This document shows, piece after piece, positions 60,903 to 64,000 of a stretch of 64,000 nucleotides of DNA. A program made the translations under genes and the position numbers. The notes beneath the pieces are model-generated. The model ran no database searches and was not told the DNA's origin. It saw nothing but the letters and a program-made list of their open reading frames with translations. Positions within the stretch are counted from its first letter, which is position 1; the number at the start of each line of letters is the position of its first letter. This stretch comes from Archaeoglobus sp. JdFR-24 (lineage in GTDB: Archaea; Halobacteriota; Archaeoglobi; Archaeoglobales; Archaeoglobaceae), in assembly GCA_002011215.1 (NCBI GenBank), contig MTML01000042.1, positions 88,355 to 152,354 on the forward strand, given 5' to 3'.

Positions 60903-62732
60903 CTAACTGTATATTTCATCAATCGGCTTTTGATAGTGTTTTTGTATTACGTGAAATCTCTTTTTTAATGTTGGAGTGAGTTCTCCTTTTTCTATGCTAA
61001 AAATCTCTGAAATGAGCCGGAATTTTTTAATATGCTCGTATTTTGCAAGTTTTCTATTAACGTTCTCAATGATTTCCGAATAAAATTCGACAATCTTTGG
61101 GTGGTTTACAAGCTTCTCATCTACAGCAACAATCTCATTCTCGCCTGAGAGTCCTGGTCTAACTTCTGTTTTAGATTTATCATACTTTACCCCCATCTGA
61201 TTTGCAACCCTGATAAGTAAATTAAAGTTGGGTTGAACCAGTGCAGCCACAAAGGGCTTCCCATCGCCAAGTATTAGAGCATCAGAGATATATGGATTTT
61301 TTGTTAACTCCTCTTCTATGGGTATGGGGGATACATTTTTACCTGTATCGAGGACAATTATGTGCTTCTTTCTTCCCAGAAATATTAAATATCCGTCTTC
61401 ATCGAATTCTCCGAGGTCTCCTGTTCTCAGCCATCCGTCTTTGTCCAGAATCTCATCTGTTAAATGGGGTTTATTCCAGTAGCCTTTCATTATATTTTCT
61501 CCTCTGACGAGAATCTCTCCATCTTCAGTGATCATCTCTTCCACTCCGGGAATTGGAGGGCCAACGGTTCCGGGCTTAAATCTCTCAAGTGGATTCAGAT
61601 TTGATGGTGCAGCTGTTTCAGTCATGCCATAACCTTCAATGACCGGAATTCCCATGCCATTAAACATAAATGCAAGGTTCTTGGGGAGTTCAGCACCTGA
61701 TGAACATATAAATCTGATTCTCTGCAATCCCAGTGCATCCCTTATTTTGCTGTAAACAAGTGTATCTGCTATTTTCTTTTTCACTTTTAAGGGAAAACTG
61801 AAATCCTCTCCTTTGCTCATTTTTATTCCTGCCTGAATTGCAATATCTCTCGCCCAGTAGAACATTCTTCTTTTCAGAGCAGACTGATTCTCGACACTCT
61901 CTACAATTCCTTTATTGGCTCTTTCGAGAACCCTTGGAACGGCAACGAATGCAACAGGCTTAATCTTTCTGAGGGTATCTACAAATCTTTGAGGAGTCGT
62001 AAATACAGCGTTTGCTCCTTTTAAGACTCCGGCGAAGAAGACGAGCCTCTGAAAAACATGACTTAAGGGGAGATAGCACACATGCTCCTCTCCGGGATAG
62101 AAGGGTGTAACTGACATGACGGAAAGGGAGTTGAAAACCCAGTTCCAGTGTGTTAACATCGTTCCCTTTGGCTCGCCAGTGGTTCCTGATGTGTAAACTA
62201 TGCTTGCAACATCATCAGGCTTTACAGATCTCCAGACATTCTCATAATTTACTTCAAATTCCTGCCCGAGTTTTAAAAGTTCATTTATGCCTGTTTTATC
62301 TGTTTTTTCGATTGAGATTATATCGACATCAAGATCTGTGAGGTTTTTCAAAAGCTCCTCATTCTCCACTACAACAACCCTACTGCCTGAATCTCTAATT
62401 ATGTATTCGACCTGTTTCTTGTTCAAAACACTGTGTATCGTCACGACAATTGCTCCTGTCATCAGCCCGGCAAAATCAAAGAGTTCCCATTCATATCTTG
62501 TATCGCTGTAGATAGCAATCCTATCTCCTTTTTTAATACCTATACTCAGGAGTCCTTTGGCGAGCAATTCAACGTAATTCCAGAATTTCTGATATGTTAG
62601 ATTCTTTGAATCATTATTCTCAAAAAAGGTGATGGCCTTTACATCTGGATATTTTGATACAGTCTCCTGGAACATCTCATTTAGGGTAATCTTCTTCTCA
62701 TAAGTGAGTGCCTTGCCTTTAACAATTCTCAT
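60903..62732 (-). CDS. Long-chain fatty acid--CoA ligase
   Basis: 609 residues: P-loop YTSGTTGEPKGTMLTHWN near residue 179, GYGMTETAAPSNLNPLERFK near 366, GWLRTGDLGEFDEDGYLIFL near 424, and GRKKHIIVLDTGKNVSPIP. This is the FadD/ACSL-type long form. It activates fatty acids for beta-oxidation or lipid synthesis. Start ATG 62732 or 62735, after AGGTGAT. The upstream promoter has the shared bipartite element. Confidence 0.87.
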   Translation of the reverse strand: MRIVKGKALTYEKKITLNEMFQETVSKYPDVKAITFFENNDSKNLTYQKFWNYVELLAKGLLSIGIKKGDRIAIYSDTRYEWELFDFAGLMTGAIVVTIHSVLNKKQVEYIIRDSGSRVVVVENEELLKNLTDLDVDIISIEKTDKTGINELLKLGQEFEVNYENVWRSVKPDDVASIVYTSGTTGEPKGTMLTHWNWVFNSLSVMSVTPFYPGEEHVCYLPLSHVFQRLVFFAGVLKGANAVFTTPQRFVDTLRKIKPVAFVAVPRVLERANKGIVESVENQSALKRRMFYWARDIAIQAGIKMSKGEDFSFPLKVKKKIADTLVYSKIRDALGLQRIRFICSSGAELPKNLAFMFNGMGIPVIEGYGMTETAAPSNLNPLERFKPGTVGPPIPGVEEMITEDGEILVRGENIMKGYWNKPHLTDEILDKDGWLRTGDLGEFDEDGYLIFLGRKKHIIVLDTGKNVSPIPIEEELTKNPYISDALILGDGKPFVAALVQPNFNLLIRVANQMGVKYDKSKTEVRPGLSGENEIVAVDEKLVNHPKIVEFYSEIIENVNRKLAKYEHIKKFRLISEIFSIEKGELTPTLKKRFHVIQKHYQKPIDEIYS

Positions 62733-62773
62733 CATACATCACCTGCAGAAATAACTGATCAATGGAGATTGAG

Positions 62774-62817
62774 AATGAGCAATTATAAATTAGTAATGAT
62801 TAGTCATGAGTATATGT
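62774..62817 (-). promoter_or_regulatory. Bipartite promoter/operator of the second ligase gene
   Basis: On the minus strand: ACATATACTCATGA, 13 bases, then ATTTATAATTGCTCATT containing the TATA box. Same order and same spacing as at 60140-60183. Confidence 0.6.
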
Positions 62818-63008
62818 ATTCATGCCGGAATCATGAAAATTTGAGTGATGGTTTCAAGTTGTGGTGGGGAATACCAAATCTTATCTTAGAATACCAGATC
62901 TGGGACTCATAAGATCTGGAGTCAATAATGTTATGGAGAAAGTTAAAGAAAAAATTAGGGTTCAACTTTAGCATGAGTCCTTACGTGTTATTAGTTCTCG
63001 GCTTTTGC

Positions 63009-63359
63009 TTACTTTTTGCTTATAAAAAGCAAAGCTCCACCTGCAAGCATGAATACGTCTACGGGGAGTATAAGGCTTGCCAGAATTGCGAGCATACTGC
63101 CTTTCTTGCTATCAGTTTTTGAAATGTGGTATGCGAGGGCCCCAAGAATGATGCTTACAACAATTAATAGCAATCCGAGAGAACTTCGAAGCAGAGCATG
63201 GTTGATGAGAAAAGATGGAGTCGATATAAACCCAATCGAACCCATCATCAATACACCCAGTAAGCTTATTGTTTTCAGTGCAATACCAATTCCCACAAGA
63301 ATAACACCAAGCTCATATTTGAAGTTTATATCTTCTTTTTGCTGAGTCAGGTCTGACAT
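63009..63359 (-). CDS. Hypothetical four-TM membrane protein
   Basis: 116 residues, with hydrophobic segments ELGVILVGIGIALKTISLLG, HALLRSSLGLLLIVVSIILG, and MLAILASLILPVDVFMLAGG, and a shorter one between. Charged N-terminus (MSDLTQQKEDINFKY) and KK tail. No family is recognised. The plus-strand frame at 62928-63122 that overlaps its end is a shadow. Confidence 0.65.
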   Translation of the reverse strand: MSDLTQQKEDINFKYELGVILVGIGIALKTISLLGVLMMGSIGFISTPSFLINHALLRSSLGLLLIVVSIILGALAYHISKTDSKKGSMLAILASLILPVDVFMLAGGALLFISKK

Positions 63360-63623
63360 AACATGTTGTTGTGAATTTATTTTAAATTCTTTTTGGTTTT
63401 TTATTTTTTAATTTTGGATCAACAAGAGTCTGAGGACACCTTTTCGCATTTACTGAATCTTCTTACGATTGAAATATCAAATTTTCTCTACAGTATGTAA
63501 ATTATTTACAAAAAATATTTAAAATTTCAGATTCTTTCAGGATGAGTTGGGCGAATAAATGAAGTTGAAACCATTTTATACCACATAGCATTACTTAAAT
63601 AGCTCTTTGCCTGTGAGTGGAAT

Positions 63624-63998
63624 ATGAATCTAATTGATGAGTTCAGTAAAGACAGATTCAGGGAATTCCTCGGAGCTGAAATCGTTGAAGTTTCTGAAGG
63701 ATATGCAAAGGTTAAGGGAACTATCAAAAAAGACTATCTCAACTTCCATGGAACAGCTCATGGTGCATATATAATGAGTCTTGCAGACTTTGCCTTTGCG
63801 CTGGCTGCAAACTCAGACAACATCAGAAGAGCTGCGATCTCAGTTAGAATAGACTTTTACAAAGCTGCTTATGAAGGTGATGAGCTTATAGCAGTGGCAA
63901 AGATGGTTTATGGCAGAAGAATAGTTTTCTGCGATCTTAAAGTAATGCGGGAAGATGATATAATTGCCAGTGGTGAGGCGATTGCGTATGGGAGATAG
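63624..63998 (+). CDS. Hotdog-fold thioesterase (PaaI type)
   Basis: 124 residues: N-terminal helix, VKGTIKKDYLNFHGTAHGAY near residue 33 (His/Gly catalytic region), IMSLADFAFALAANSD near 51, and VRIDFYKAAYEGDELIAVAK. PaaI-type acyl-CoA thioesterases release CoA from hydroxyphenylacetyl- or other acyl-CoAs. It lies close to the acyl-CoA module but on the other strand. A TATA-like ATTACTTAAATAGC is about 25 bases upstream. The stop is two bases before the window edge, so the gene is complete. Confidence 0.85.
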   Translation: MNLIDEFSKDRFREFLGAEIVEVSEGYAKVKGTIKKDYLNFHGTAHGAYIMSLADFAFALAANSDNIRRAAISVRIDFYKAAYEGDELIAVAKMVYGRRIVFCDLKVMREDDIIASGEAIAYGR

Positions 63999-64000
63999 TC

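Noticed and set aside
62928..63122. A 64-codon plus-strand frame with one TM and Cys-rich tail
   Set aside because: Its end overlaps the C-terminal codons of the four-TM protein on the other strand, and no Shine-Dalgarno or TATA box suits it.
1..64000. CRISPR array, rRNA genes and intact insertion sequences
   Set aside because: No spaced repeat series, no 16S/23S/5S-like sequence and no transposase were seen; short tandem repeats at 5811, 23744 and 31311 have no spacers.

Overview
The window comes from a thermophilic, sulfate-reducer-like euryarchaeon, most probably of the order Archaeoglobales. The evidence is an archaeal-type PEP carboxylase, F420 enzymes (CofE, an LLM flavoprotein, a FrhB-type subunit), the Hef helicase-nuclease, a branched-polyamine synthase typical of thermophiles, archaeal ApgM and GHMP shikimate kinase, two TauE/SafE-type permeases and a beta-oxidation cluster. 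The DNA is moderately AT-rich. Promoters are archaeal TATA boxes, often placed so that the message is nearly leaderless. The species cannot be fixed from the sequence alone.

Layout. 1-6.3 kb: the tail of a substrate-binding-domain gene, PEP carboxylase, a flavin reductase/F420-LLM pair, a DUF151 nuclease-like protein, a two-domain KaiC-like ATPase, then a structured element and a decayed bPH_2-domain gene. 6.3-18.4 kb: housekeeping and cofactor genes (alaS, cofE, ATP-grasp, QueG-like protein, thioredoxin, ThiI core, apgM, a UbiD decarboxylase, TrmO, aconitase-X large subunit, glutamine amidotransferase, tRNA-Arg). The UbiD and aconitase-X genes fit the archaeal mevalonate branch (phosphomevalonate dehydratase and anhydromevalonate phosphate decarboxylase).

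18.4-31.4 kb is the accessory core. Two paralogous ribbon-helix-helix regulators bracket two TauE/SafE permeases, three genes of a DUF22-like family (one with three tandem copies of the domain), a small membrane partner and several tiny proteins. The tiny proteins repeat short C-terminal peptides of the larger ones, and several genes share an unusual G-rich Shine-Dalgarno. I regard this as the best candidate for an undescribed system, possibly handling or sensing sulfur oxyanions or sulfonates. That role is inference.

31.4-44 kb: a divergent nucleotidyltransferase/CDP-alcohol transferase pair (polar lipid or inositol-phosphate solute), Hef, an ABC-2 exporter whose first permease carries a PrsW-like intramembrane protease, a NifX/MinD/Mrp Fe-S P-loop cluster with a repeated candidate operator, and a speD-bpsA polyamine operon with a hairpin-rich leader. 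44-50.3 kb: a six-cluster ferredoxin/FrhB flavoprotein, argB, a TIM-barrel protein, archaeal ornithine cyclodeaminase, purM and an intron-containing tRNA-Asp. 50.3-51.2 kb is nearly gene-free.

51.2-64 kb: an APC permease with two UspA domains, then a minus-strand acyl-CoA module: ligase, two thiolase-like proteins lacking the usual catalytic Cys/His, DUF35, MaoC hydratase and acyl-CoA dehydrogenase. A second acyl-CoA ligase and an RHH regulator are adjacent. Both ligase promoters carry the same bipartite motif with identical spacing. A small membrane protein and a hotdog thioesterase close the window.
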